From: Candidatus Desulfolinea nitratireducens
Lineage (GTDB): Bacteria > Chloroflexota > Anaerolineae > Anaerolineales > Villigracilaceae
Length of the DNA stretch: 40,394 nt
Assembly: GCA_014382535.1 (NCBI GenBank)
Contig: JACNJN010000028.1
Location: forward strand, 1 to 40,394
Direction of reading: 5' to 3'
This document shows positions 7,865-14,672 of the stretch, piece after piece. The notes below the pieces were generated by a model. It was not told the DNA's origin, made no database searches, and saw only the letters and a program-made list of their open reading frames with translations. A program made the translations under genes and the position numbers. Position 1 is the stretch's first letter. Each line of letters begins with the position of its first letter.

Positions 7865-7884
7865 CTAAAGAAAGGCATTCAATA

Positions 7885-8136
7885 TCAGGCGATCTCCAGC
7901 GCATCTGTCAGCCAGGTGGTCACTTCCGCAGGAGTTGGAATGCGTCCAGCGCAGACAACAGTCTCGTTGATAACCAGTCCCGGCGTGGAGAGCAGATTGT
8001 ATTCCATGATATCGTTGTAATCGGTCACTTTAATGACTTCCGCATCCAATGCCATTTCAGTAACCACCTTGCGGGTTATTTGCTCAACGCGTTTGCAATT
8101 TGCGCATCCTGAGCCAAGAACTTTGATTGTGAGCAT
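7885..8136 (-). CDS. Small thioredoxin-fold protein with CxxC (redox-active disulfide protein 2 type)
   Basis: An 83-residue protein with the thioredoxin-like start MLTIKVLGSGCANC (C11, C14) and the cis-Pro region LLSTPGLVIN. I start it at 8136 because GGAG lies at the right distance upstream. The alternative ATG at 8148 has no ribosome site. Proteins of this family usually sit beside DUF318 permeases and ArsR regulators, as here, and probably pass thiols or a thiol-bound metalloid to the permease. It is the last gene of the minus-strand operon, 30 bases after the permease. Substrate is not known. Confidence 0.85.
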   Translation of the reverse strand: MLTIKVLGSGCANCKRVEQITRKVVTEMALDAEVIKVTDYNDIMEYNLLSTPGLVINETVVCAGRIPTPAEVTTWLTDALEIA

Positions 8137-8166
8137 AGGTTTCTCCATAATTAATTAGTGTACATT

Positions 8167-9627
8167 TTATGCAGCTAAAGCGGTCTTTTCGCTCTTGCGA
8201 TTGACCAGCCACATGATCCCAGATAAAGCGATCAGAAAAACTGCCAGATAGAGTGCAACAAAACCAAGACCCGTTCCGTCCACCCAAAGCCCATAAAGGA
8301 GTCCAGCAAGCGTGCTGAAGAGTGCTACCCAGCCCACGTAAGTCCAGGCTTTGGTCTTCCCGATAATGGCAGCCGTGATCAGGATACTTTGCAGGCTGAG
8401 TTCGGGGTCTGAGATCAGGTAAGCCAACAAGGGGCCGCGATGCATACCCAGTGCGAGGAACATTTGCGCAATCGGCACTTCGACCAGCGTGGGGAAATAC
8501 ATGAATACGCCGAAGACTACGCCGATAAAATTTCCCAAGACCGTGTTTTGCCCGGCAACAGCCTGGATCCACTCGGGTTTGATCAATTCACGGATGATGC
8601 CAACGGCAAAAACACCTGCGATCAAGAGCGGGAAAATCTGCTTGACGAACTTCCATGACTCCCACAGGAAATCGCGTGTTTCTGCTTCAGTCAATTGGGT
8701 TTTAATCATCCAACCCAGTATGACAACAGATAGTAGTACCCCGAAAAACTTGCCCGTCAGGAGCAAAGTCAACCCATCACTGTGTGGAGCCATGCCAAGG
8801 GCAGCGATGAGCAAGGTTAGACCGACCAATCCGGTGGAAATCCAGGTCCAGATATTGAAACCTTCATGGATATGGTCAACGCCTTTCCAGGATGTCAATC
8901 CGATCAGGATCAACATCCCGATCAGGGTGGCGCCCTGGGCTGTCACCCCCTCTTCTCCCCGGGACGGATCGAAGGGGACCAAACGGGATAGAAAATCCTG
9001 GAAGGTGTCGATACCCTGGACAGGCAGGGAAATCTCCGCAAAGGTCTGCTTGAGAAAGTTGATCTGAAAGGTGCCAGTGATGAGCAGGGTGACCAAAACC
9101 AATAAGAATATGATCGCTGTGGGACGCATGGCAGCCTGCCCGGCGAACAATGCATCGGTAGCCTTGTCATGCTCGGCGTCTTCCTTGCGGAAAATAAGTG
9201 CCATGATAATGCCCACACCAACCCCAAAGGTCAGGGAGAGCAATAAACGGGCGATAGCCAGGTCCATGCCAAGGACGGTGCCGGTATACGATAAGGCCAG
9301 GATATTGACCGCAGGCGCGACAAAGAGGAAGGTGATCGCAGGTCCAAGACCAGCACCTTTTTTGTAGATACCTGCGAAAAGCGGAATGACTGTACAGGAG
9401 CAGACTGCCAGCAGGAAACCCGCTGCGGCAGCTGCGGGGTATGAAATGAACTTGGGGGTGTTCCGCCCCAGATAACGGGTGACTGTTTCTTTTGGGATCA
9501 GGGCTGTCATCGCTCCGGCGATGTAAAAAGCCGGCAGCAGGCACAAAAGTACATGTGCTGCCAAATATGCAGCCAGGTTGCCGAGACCGCTGTTGATGAG
9601 TTGCAGGGAATATCCTACTATATCCAT
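8167..9627 (-). CDS. DUF318 / YraQ-ArsP-like permease
   Basis: A 486-residue inner-membrane protein with about ten hydrophobic segments. The hallmark stretch CSCTVIPLFAGIYKKGAGLG near residues 96-115 followed by PAITFLFVAPAVNILAL places it in the DUF318 permease family, which includes ArsP organoarsenical exporters and relatives. A second conserved half appears near FPTLVEVPIAQMFLALG. It follows the ArsR gene by 9 bases and precedes the CxxC protein by 30. Export of an arsenic or other metalloid or metal species is the best guess, from family and the cysteine-bearing regulator. Confidence 0.85.
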   Translation of the reverse strand: MDIVGYSLQLINSGLGNLAAYLAAHVLLCLLPAFYIAGAMTALIPKETVTRYLGRNTPKFISYPAAAAAGFLLAVCSCTVIPLFAGIYKKGAGLGPAITFLFVAPAVNILALSYTGTVLGMDLAIARLLLSLTFGVGVGIIMALIFRKEDAEHDKATDALFAGQAAMRPTAIIFLLVLVTLLITGTFQINFLKQTFAEISLPVQGIDTFQDFLSRLVPFDPSRGEEGVTAQGATLIGMLILIGLTSWKGVDHIHEGFNIWTWISTGLVGLTLLIAALGMAPHSDGLTLLLTGKFFGVLLSVVILGWMIKTQLTEAETRDFLWESWKFVKQIFPLLIAGVFAVGIIRELIKPEWIQAVAGQNTVLGNFIGVVFGVFMYFPTLVEVPIAQMFLALGMHRGPLLAYLISDPELSLQSILITAAIIGKTKAWTYVGWVALFSTLAGLLYGLWVDGTGLGFVALYLAVFLIALSGIMWLVNRKSEKTALAA

Positions 9628-9636
9628 AAAATCCTC

Positions 9637-10029
9637 TTACTCTTTTCCTCTATCCGATGAATTCCTGGAGGTGATATTTTCTTCCATCTTGCATTTTGGG
9701 CATTTGCAGTTGGAAGGATTTTGAATGGCAAGTGTATCGTCTTGTACGCCGGCAATCTCACCCGCTTTCTGGATAATCCCCACTATTTCGGGGTTTAGAA
9801 GTTGGTAATAAACATATTTACCTTCACGCCGCGAATTGATGATTTTTTGCTTTCGCAGAATCATTAATTGTTGTGAAATATAAGCCTGCCGCAACTCCAG
9901 TAAGGACTCGAGATGGCATACGCAGGCCTCTCCTGTGCCGATGGCGAGCAATATCTGCACGCGCACAGGATTACCTATGGTTGTTAGCAGGTTGCTAATT
10001 TGTGTGTAGAGTGTTATTGGTTGTTTCAT
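9637..10029 (-). CDS. ArsR/SmtB-family metal(loid)-responsive repressor
   Basis: A 130-residue winged-helix protein. The CVC motif (C36, C38) sits in ACVCHLE before the recognition helix (RQAYISQQLMILRKQKII), the site used by As(III)/Sb(III)-sensing ArsR proteins. It is followed by the wing REGKYVYYQL. An extra C-terminal cluster C108-K-C110-P-K-C113 may add a ligand or second site. It heads the operon with the permease and CxxC protein. Palindromes that overlap and precede its start codon are likely operators, so it probably represses its own operon. Confidence 0.9.
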   Translation of the reverse strand: MKQPITLYTQISNLLTTIGNPVRVQILLAIGTGEACVCHLESLLELRQAYISQQLMILRKQKIINSRREGKYVYYQLLNPEIVGIIQKAGEIAGVQDDTLAIQNPSNCKCPKCKMEENITSRNSSDRGKE

Positions 10030-10078
10030 ATTCGAACTCTCGAATATATTCTACGACATATTCAGAAAATGGAATATG
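10028..10078. promoter_or_regulatory. Probable ArsR operator palindromes
   Basis: ATATTCGA-ACTC-TCGAATAT (10028-10047) has perfect 8-bp arms and overlaps the arsR start codon. CATATTC (10057-10063) and GAATATG (10072-10078) form a second inverted pair. Both share ATATTC half-sites, as expected for an autoregulated ArsR operon. Confidence 0.55.
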
Positions 10079-10224
10079 ACAGATGTAATAACTTTAGGAT
10101 GTCAAAGAGAAAGAAATAAGATTGGGAAGATTGTATTCATTGGGGAAGCCGTTAAGATAAAGCCATCAATAGCAAGACCCATAACGATTTTGCCGCACAG
10201 GCCCGCATCCGAGTGGGGTATGGG

Positions 10225-10264
10225 AAGGTGACTGTCATCTCAAAGATGACAGTCACCTTTTTTG
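10225..10264 (+). terminator. Strong terminator hairpin with no gene upstream
   Basis: AAGGTGACTGTCATCT and AGATGACAGTCACCTT form a perfect 16-bp stem with a CAA loop, followed by T6. No plus-strand gene is visible between 10030 and 10225. A promoter-like TAAGAT lies near 10153, so a short transcript of ~100 bases ending here is possible. Confidence 0.65.
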
Positions 10265-10273
10265 AAAGGATCA

Positions 10274-10319
10274 AAAAAACCTACCGAGGGGGAAGTCTCG
10301 GAAGGTTTTTGCTTTTTCT
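10274..10319 (+). terminator. Second terminator-like hairpin in tandem
   Basis: AAAAACCTACCGAG and CTCGGAAGGTTTTT pair with one mismatch around an 8-base loop and are followed by GCTTTTTCTT. A promoter-like TTGCTT-17-TAAGAT (10309-10337) starts right after it and may serve the next gene. Confidence 0.5.
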
Positions 10320-10365
10320 TGAGAAAGCCAGTAAGATAAAGTCCCTGCTAAAAAAGGAGAAGCTC

Positions 10366-10866
10366 ATGCCCAAAATCGAATTCAACGGCAAGACCTATCA
10401 TGATATCGCCGAAATGCCCGCCACTGAGCGGCAGGCCTACGAGCAGTTGATGGCGGCCTTCAAGGATGAAAATCAGGACGGCATCCCCGATATCTTTCAG
10501 GGGGATGTGGTCAGCAATATCATCAAAGCCGCTTCCACCAATGTCCTTGTGGACGGGAAGCATGTCAGTGGATTGAGTCAGATGACTCAAGAGCAGCGCA
10601 TCAATTTGGAGAAAGGCATGTCCATGCTCAAGAAGCTGGGGGTCATCTCGGAGATGCCCGATTTTGAGAGCAGATTGCACCCCTCCCATCCGGAGGCAAG
10701 GCCTGTTTGGGATGAGACCGAGCTCCGAAAATCGAAACCGCTCTCCCAGCAAAAATCTGCGATCCAGATGGGTGGAGGCGGTTCCCGTTTGATCCTTATC
10801 GCTATTGCCCTGGTCAGCTTGCTTGTTTGCGGGACGGGTGCATTTTTCTTTTTTCTTTCAGGATAG
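10366..10866 (+). CDS. C-terminally membrane-anchored protein, unknown
   Basis: A 166-residue protein starting at ATG 10366, which has AAAGGAG upstream. A longer frame from 10213 would translate the two terminator hairpins and is rejected. The N-terminal half is hydrophilic with a motif DENQDGIPDIF (residues ~44-54) that resembles a calcium-binding DxNxDGxPD loop. The last ~25 residues are a hydrophobic anchor (LILIAIALVSLLVCGTGAFF) followed by a very short tail, so the bulk of the protein would face the cytoplasm. It lies 9 bases before the flavoprotein gene and is probably co-transcribed. I do not recognise a family. Confidence 0.75.
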   Translation: MPKIEFNGKTYHDIAEMPATERQAYEQLMAAFKDENQDGIPDIFQGDVVSNIIKAASTNVLVDGKHVSGLSQMTQEQRINLEKGMSMLKKLGVISEMPDFESRLHPSHPEARPVWDETELRKSKPLSQQKSAIQMGGGGSRLILIAIALVSLLVCGTGAFFFFLSG

Positions 10867-10875
10867 AGGGGTACT

Positions 10876-11436
10876 ATGAGCAAGCAGATATTGGTTTTGA
10901 AAAGCAGCCCGCGTGAAAATGGAAATAGCAATGCATTGGCCGATCAATTGGTGGGCGGAGCCAAAGAAATGGGCGCCGATGTTGAGTGCCTGTCGATCCA
11001 TGATATGAACATCCAGCCCTGCGATGCCTGTGATGTCTGTCAGGAGACCGGTGTATGCATCGTCAAGGATGATATGCAGAAGGTCTATCCATTGCTGGAG
11101 AAAGCGGATGCGATTGTCCTTGCCAGCCCGATCTATTATTTCACGATCAATGCCCAGGCCAAGGCGGTAATTGACCGTTTATATGCCCTCGAAACGGAGC
11201 AGGGCAATAGTCTGGGCGGCAAGGAGATCGGCATCATCCTGACCTATGGTGATACAGATTTGCATAATTCCGGCGGGATCAACGCGATCCGCACCCTCGA
11301 GGATACCTTCCGCTATATTGGGGCGAAGATCGTTGGAATCGTCCATGGCACAGCAGATGGGGTCGGGGATGCGGAGAAAGATCCTGAACTGATGAAGCGC
11401 GCCTTCAATTTGGGGCAAAAACTGGCCGAAGCTTAA
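10876..11436 (+). CDS. Iron-sulfur flavoprotein / NADPH-dependent FMN reductase family
   Basis: A 186-residue flavodoxin-fold protein. The FMN phosphate loop is SSPRENGNSNAL (residues 10-21). A compact cysteine motif C49-x2-C52-x2-C55-x5-C61 matches the [4Fe-4S] site of iron-sulfur flavoproteins, and ASPIYYFTINAQAKAVIDR is the usual second FMN contact. It probably moves electrons between NAD(P)H or ferredoxin and small substrates. The start has GGGGTAC upstream, and a nitroreductase gene follows after 36 bases, suggesting a redox operon. The physiological substrate is unknown. Confidence 0.88.
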   Translation: MSKQILVLKSSPRENGNSNALADQLVGGAKEMGADVECLSIHDMNIQPCDACDVCQETGVCIVKDDMQKVYPLLEKADAIVLASPIYYFTINAQAKAVIDRLYALETEQGNSLGGKEIGIILTYGDTDLHNSGGINAIRTLEDTFRYIGAKIVGIVHGTADGVGDAEKDPELMKRAFNLGQKLAEA

Positions 11437-11472
11437 TCTTGCTGGATTAATTGTAAAAGGACGCCCGTCAGC

Positions 11473-12348
11473 ATGTTGAAATTTAATGATCCCACCACAG
11501 AAATTATCAGACAGCGCTTTTCATGCCGGGACTACAGCCGGGAACCGGTCAAGGCCTGGAAACGGGAGCAACTTCAGGCCTATATCGAGGCGTTGCCACC
11601 CGGGCCCTTCGGAACGCGTCCGCGCTTTGACTTGCTGGCCGCCACTGAAATGGATAGTAAATCCCTGCGTGGGCTGGGGACCTATGGCTTCATCAAAAAT
11701 CCGTCTGCCTTTATCGTGGGCGCGATGAGCCCGGCAGAATATGATCTTGAAGACTTCGGGTACCTGATGGAATCCATCATCCTGGTTGCCACCAGCCTCG
11801 ATCTGGGGACTTGTTGGCTGGGCGGCACATTTACCAAAAGCAGATTTGCCAAAAAAATAAATTTATCTACCAATGAGACCATGCCAGCAGTAACTTCGTT
11901 GGGTGAATATATCGTCTCCGGACAAGAACGTCAGGGAGTGGCCAGCCGAACCGCAGGCTCTGATCGGCGTCTGCCCTGGGAAAGGCTCTTCGCCAACATC
12001 AATCTGGAAATGCCCTTATCGCAAAGCGAAGCTGCAGAATATGCCACCGCGCTGGAAATGGTGCGCGTGGGACCTTCAGCTTCCAACAAGCAGCCCTGGC
12101 GGATCCTCAAGCATAATCAGTTCTGGCGCTTCTATTTGCAGCGTACGCCCGGTTATCGCAGGGACCTGATCAAGCGGATTCTTGATCTGTGTGACCTGCA
12201 GCGCCTGGATATGGGCATTGCCATGTGTCACTTTGAGTTGACGGCGAAAGAGTTGGGCCTGGGAGGAAAATGGGTCATGGAGGATGAATTCGACAAAACT
12301 CCCGATGAGCTGACCGAATATATTGTCAGTTGGGAAAACCTGAATTAA
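11473..12348 (+). CDS. Nitroreductase-family protein
   Basis: A 291-residue protein with the nitroreductase start RQRFSCRDYSREPV, which carries the FMN-binding arginine pattern. Further family marks are SIILVATSLDLGTCWLGGTF (residues ~100-119), and a second half with RVGPSASNKQPWR and a GIAMCHFELTAKELGLGG stretch. It is longer than classic nitroreductases and belongs with the putative TM nitroreductase group. It would use FMN and NAD(P)H to reduce nitro or related compounds. AAAGGA lies about 12 bases before the ATG. It follows the iron-sulfur flavoprotein, a possible electron partner. Confidence 0.85.
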   Translation: MLKFNDPTTEIIRQRFSCRDYSREPVKAWKREQLQAYIEALPPGPFGTRPRFDLLAATEMDSKSLRGLGTYGFIKNPSAFIVGAMSPAEYDLEDFGYLMESIILVATSLDLGTCWLGGTFTKSRFAKKINLSTNETMPAVTSLGEYIVSGQERQGVASRTAGSDRRLPWERLFANINLEMPLSQSEAAEYATALEMVRVGPSASNKQPWRILKHNQFWRFYLQRTPGYRRDLIKRILDLCDLQRLDMGIAMCHFELTAKELGLGGKWVMEDEFDKTPDELTEYIVSWENLN

Positions 12349-12393
12349 GTAAAAATGAAATTCTGGCATAAGAACCTATCCTGAAATTCTTTT

Positions 12394-12438
12394 GTAGTAA
12401 CGGCTTCAGCCGTAAAGAGCGACTAAAGTCGCCACTAC
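12394..12438. repeat. Three-way-junction palindromic repeat
   Basis: Outer GTAGT/ACTAC arms enclose two hairpins, CGGCTTCAGCCG (12401-12412) and GCGACTAAAGTCGC (12419-12432). The AGCGACGTACGTCGCT palindrome at 13861 looks like a reduced relative. Confidence 0.7.
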
Positions 12439-12480
12439 GGGATATTTTTAGGATGGATATCAAATTGAAAAGAGAGAAAT

Positions 12481-12810
12481 ATGGCATATTTTTATCTGGC
12501 CCTGGCAATCGCAGCAGAAATGGTAGCAACGGGCGCATTAAAGGCCTCAGAAGAATTTACTAAACTGATTCCCAGCATGATTGTTGTCATTGGATATGGG
12601 GTGGCTTTTTATTTTATGACTCTGGTGCTACGAACGATACCAATCGGGATCACATACGCAATCTGGTCTGGCATCGGCATTGTTTTGATCGCTATTCTTG
12701 GGGCAATTTTTTATAAGGAAATCCCGGATTTACCTGCCATTATCGGGATGGGGTTGATCGTAGCTGGTGTGATTGTGATCCATCTTTTCTCAAAGACGAT
12801 CAGTCACTAA
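12481..12810 (+). CDS. SMR-family small multidrug efflux protein
   Basis: A 109-residue protein with four membrane helices. The essential membrane-embedded glutamate is E13 in LALAIAAEMVATGALKAS, followed later by the family stretch TYAIWSGIGIVLIAILGAIF. Proteins of this type exchange protons for cationic drugs as dimers. GAGAGAAAT precedes the ATG. A second small transporter follows after 34 bases. The substrate is not evident. Confidence 0.92.
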   Translation: MAYFYLALAIAAEMVATGALKASEEFTKLIPSMIVVIGYGVAFYFMTLVLRTIPIGITYAIWSGIGIVLIAILGAIFYKEIPDLPAIIGMGLIVAGVIVIHLFSKTISH

Positions 12811-12844
12811 TAATCTGGTATCCAGAAAAGAAAGGTATCTCCAA

Positions 12845-13282
12845 ATGACCAACCTTATTCCTGTGATCATCCTTGCCGGGATCGGCGGTATTGCCATAAC
12901 TTTACAGGCTCAATTTATGGGCATGATGGATAAGAGTATTGGCACCCTCGAAAGCGTCTTTATTACCTATGGGACTGGCGGCTTATTGATCGGTCTTGCG
13001 ATGCTCCTTAGCCGGGATGGAAATCTCTCAGCCTGGAGGAGTGTCCCCTGGTACGCCTTAACTGCTGGCGTGCTCGGCCTGATCATCGTTGGCACAATCG
13101 GATACAGCACTCCCCGCCTGGGGTTGGTTACCACCCTGACGATCCTGATTGCTTCGCAGTTCATTGTCGGCGCATTACTGGATCAATTTGGGATACTTGG
13201 CGCAGAGTTACGTCCGCTCAGCCTGACCCGGTTGGCCGGGATCGGTGTGTTGCTTTTCGGGGTTTGGTTAATTATTCGCTGA
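12845..13282 (+). CDS. DUF606 / YdcZ-type membrane transporter-like protein
   Basis: A 145-residue membrane protein with about five hydrophobic helices and the family features QAQFMGMMDKSIGTLESVF, PWYALTAGVLG and ASQFIVGALLDQFG. DUF606 proteins belong to the drug/metabolite transporter superfamily and often occur as pairs. Here the neighbour is an SMR protein instead. AAAGG is present upstream. No substrate can be inferred. Confidence 0.85.
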   Translation: MTNLIPVIILAGIGGIAITLQAQFMGMMDKSIGTLESVFITYGTGGLLIGLAMLLSRDGNLSAWRSVPWYALTAGVLGLIIVGTIGYSTPRLGLVTTLTILIASQFIVGALLDQFGILGAELRPLSLTRLAGIGVLLFGVWLIIR

Positions 13283-13334
13283 GCGAATGCTTGCATTTTC
13301 TGTTTGGGTGCGATCCTGCTGGAAATCTTTCTGC

Positions 13335-13832
13335 TCAATACTTTACGCTGCTCATATCATCCCCAACAAAGTCCGGCAGGGTGGTATGCCCGTGATTCTG
13401 ACGTACAGCCTGGATCTCCCCAATATGATACCAATAATGGAAGATGATCCGTAAGAGCAATGTGCCAATATCTTCCTGCCACTCTTTATCTCTCCAGGCG
13501 TATTTTTGATCCAAATCAGCTGCAGTGATCGTATCCAGGTATTCATCCGTTGCCGCGATGATCTGCTGCCAGGTTTCCAGGATTTCATCCCAGGGGGGTG
13601 TGCTGGCAGGTTTACCGTATCCAACCAGATTATTTAGATCTGGCGCAATATTTTTCCCCTGTGCCAATTTAATCCAATAACCGTGCTCCTGATTCGCCAG
13701 ATGTCCCACCATCCAGCTGATGGAATTCATCGGCATAAAGCGGTGTTCAGCCTCCTCAGTGGTCAACCCTTCCAGACCCCGCATCAACTCGCTGCGGGCA
13801 AAACGTAATTGTGTGACCAGTGGATGTGTCAT
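13335..13832 (-). CDS. DinB-like metal-dependent four-helix protein
   Basis: A 165-residue DinB/DfsB superfamily protein. The three metal-binding histidines are H44 (SWMVGHLANQEHGYW), H131 and H135 (FHYWYHIGEI). Members include thiol-dependent S-transferases and many uncharacterised proteins. AGGAG precedes the start codon on the minus strand. It stands alone, convergent with the transporter pair. The reaction is unknown. Confidence 0.85.
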   Translation of the reverse strand: MTHPLVTQLRFARSELMRGLEGLTTEEAEHRFMPMNSISWMVGHLANQEHGYWIKLAQGKNIAPDLNNLVGYGKPASTPPWDEILETWQQIIAATDEYLDTITAADLDQKYAWRDKEWQEDIGTLLLRIIFHYWYHIGEIQAVRQNHGHTTLPDFVGDDMSSVKY

Positions 13833-13860
13833 CGTATCTCCTATTCACCTCTCTTAAAAA

Positions 13861-13876
13861 AGCGACGTACGTCGCT
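13861..13876. repeat. 16-bp palindrome
   Basis: AGCGACGTACGTCGCT is a perfect palindrome upstream of the DinB-like gene. It may be a reduced form of the repeat at 12394-12438, which contains GCGACTAAAGTCGC. Confidence 0.5.
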
Positions 13877-13917
13877 GCTACTCTTGATTACCGCTATAGT
13901 TCGTTAATTTTATCTTG

Positions 13918-13977
13918 GTAAAACGTCCCGCAGGTTCTCATTTTTCAGGTCCTTGAGCAACATGAACCTGCGGGACG
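13918..13977. repeat. Hairpin repeat family CGTCCCGCAGGTTC, copy 1
   Basis: CGTCCCGCAGGTTC (13924-13937) and GAACCTGCGGGACG (13964-13977) form a perfect 14-bp stem with a 26-base loop. It lies just downstream of the DtxR-family gene and could end its operon. A second copy in the opposite orientation lies at 21407-21466, sharing GTAAAA outside and CAACAT inside the stem. Confidence 0.8.
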
Positions 13978-13991
13978 ATCATAACCAATAT

Positions 13992-14672
13992 TCAACCGCC
14001 TATTTCTACAAAGATGTTATTGCTGATCGCTGGCCCAACCACAAATTCACGGTCGTCAACTTTGATACTTATATTTCCGTCGAAGGGAGAGTGGGCGCTG
14101 ATCGATAGATCTGCACCGGGAATAAGCCCGAGCTCATCCAGGTGACGCAATAAAGCGGGATCAATGGCATTCACGCGGATGATGGTCGCATCCTGTGGTG
14201 GGCGCAGTGATGAAAGCGGTGTGCTGTCATCGTCGGGCATTTGCAGATCGGCACCCGGGATAAGTTCTCCATGTGGGTCACGAGTGGGATGTCCGAGAGC
14301 GGCTGCCATTCGGGTTTCGAAGTCTTCCGAGATGACATGTTCGAGACGACAGGCCTCCTCGTGGACTTCGTCCCAGGAAAATCCCAGCGTCTGCACCAAC
14401 CAGGTTTCCAGCAGGCGATGATGGCGGATAATTTCCAGTGCGGCGCGTTGACCTTCTTTGGTAAGCGTTGCCCCCTGGTGTTTGCGGTAGTCAACCAAAG
14501 GAGGGGTTGCAGAAGCTAATTTCTGCACCATACCGGTGACCGAGGCCGGTGCGATCCCCAGCCGGGTTGCCAGGTCGTTGGTGCTGGCAGAGGCACCCTG
14601 CTCGGTCAGTTCGTAGATATTTTTCAGATAATCCTGCGTGGATTGAGAAATGCCTTTGGTCATTGTTTTCAT
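13992..14672 (-). CDS. DtxR/MntR-family metal-dependent repressor
   Basis: A 226-residue protein with all three parts of iron/manganese-sensing repressors: an N-terminal winged helix (SASTNDLATRLGIAPASVTGMVQKL, then the wing near TLTKEGQ), a dimerisation and metal domain (HHRLLETWLVQTLGFSWDEVHEEACRLEHVIS, with the usual His and Glu ligands), and a C-terminal SH3/FeoA-like domain from about residue 155. Its ATG overlaps the stop of the ZIP gene as TAATG, so the two are coupled. It probably binds the palindrome before the multicopper oxidase gene and represses the whole operon when Fe or Mn is plentiful. Confidence 0.92.
   Translation of the reverse strand: MKTMTKGISQSTQDYLKNIYELTEQGASASTNDLATRLGIAPASVTGMVQKLASATPPLVDYRKHQGATLTKEGQRAALEIIRHHRLLETWLVQTLGFSWDEVHEEACRLEHVISEDFETRMAAALGHPTRDPHGELIPGADLQMPDDDSTPLSSLRPPQDATIIRVNAIDPALLRHLDELGLIPGADLSISAHSPFDGNISIKVDDREFVVGPAISNNIFVEIGG

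Larger units (their letters stand above)
7058..7884. other. Gene-free block of short repeats and hairpins
   Basis: No convincing gene is seen in these 827 bases. They hold a terminator-like hairpin, two arrays of a ~21-bp unit, a 22-bp-period array, a 14-bp palindrome (GGGGATTAATCCCC, 7368-7381), an AGTCC/GGACT hairpin and a long perfect hairpin at 7709-7756. The motif GGTGGCTTATTGAA occurs three times (about 7122, 7743 and 7765) and once inverted (7709). The block separates the convergent ends of the 5682-7057 genes and the minus-strand ArsR operon. Confidence 0.7.
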
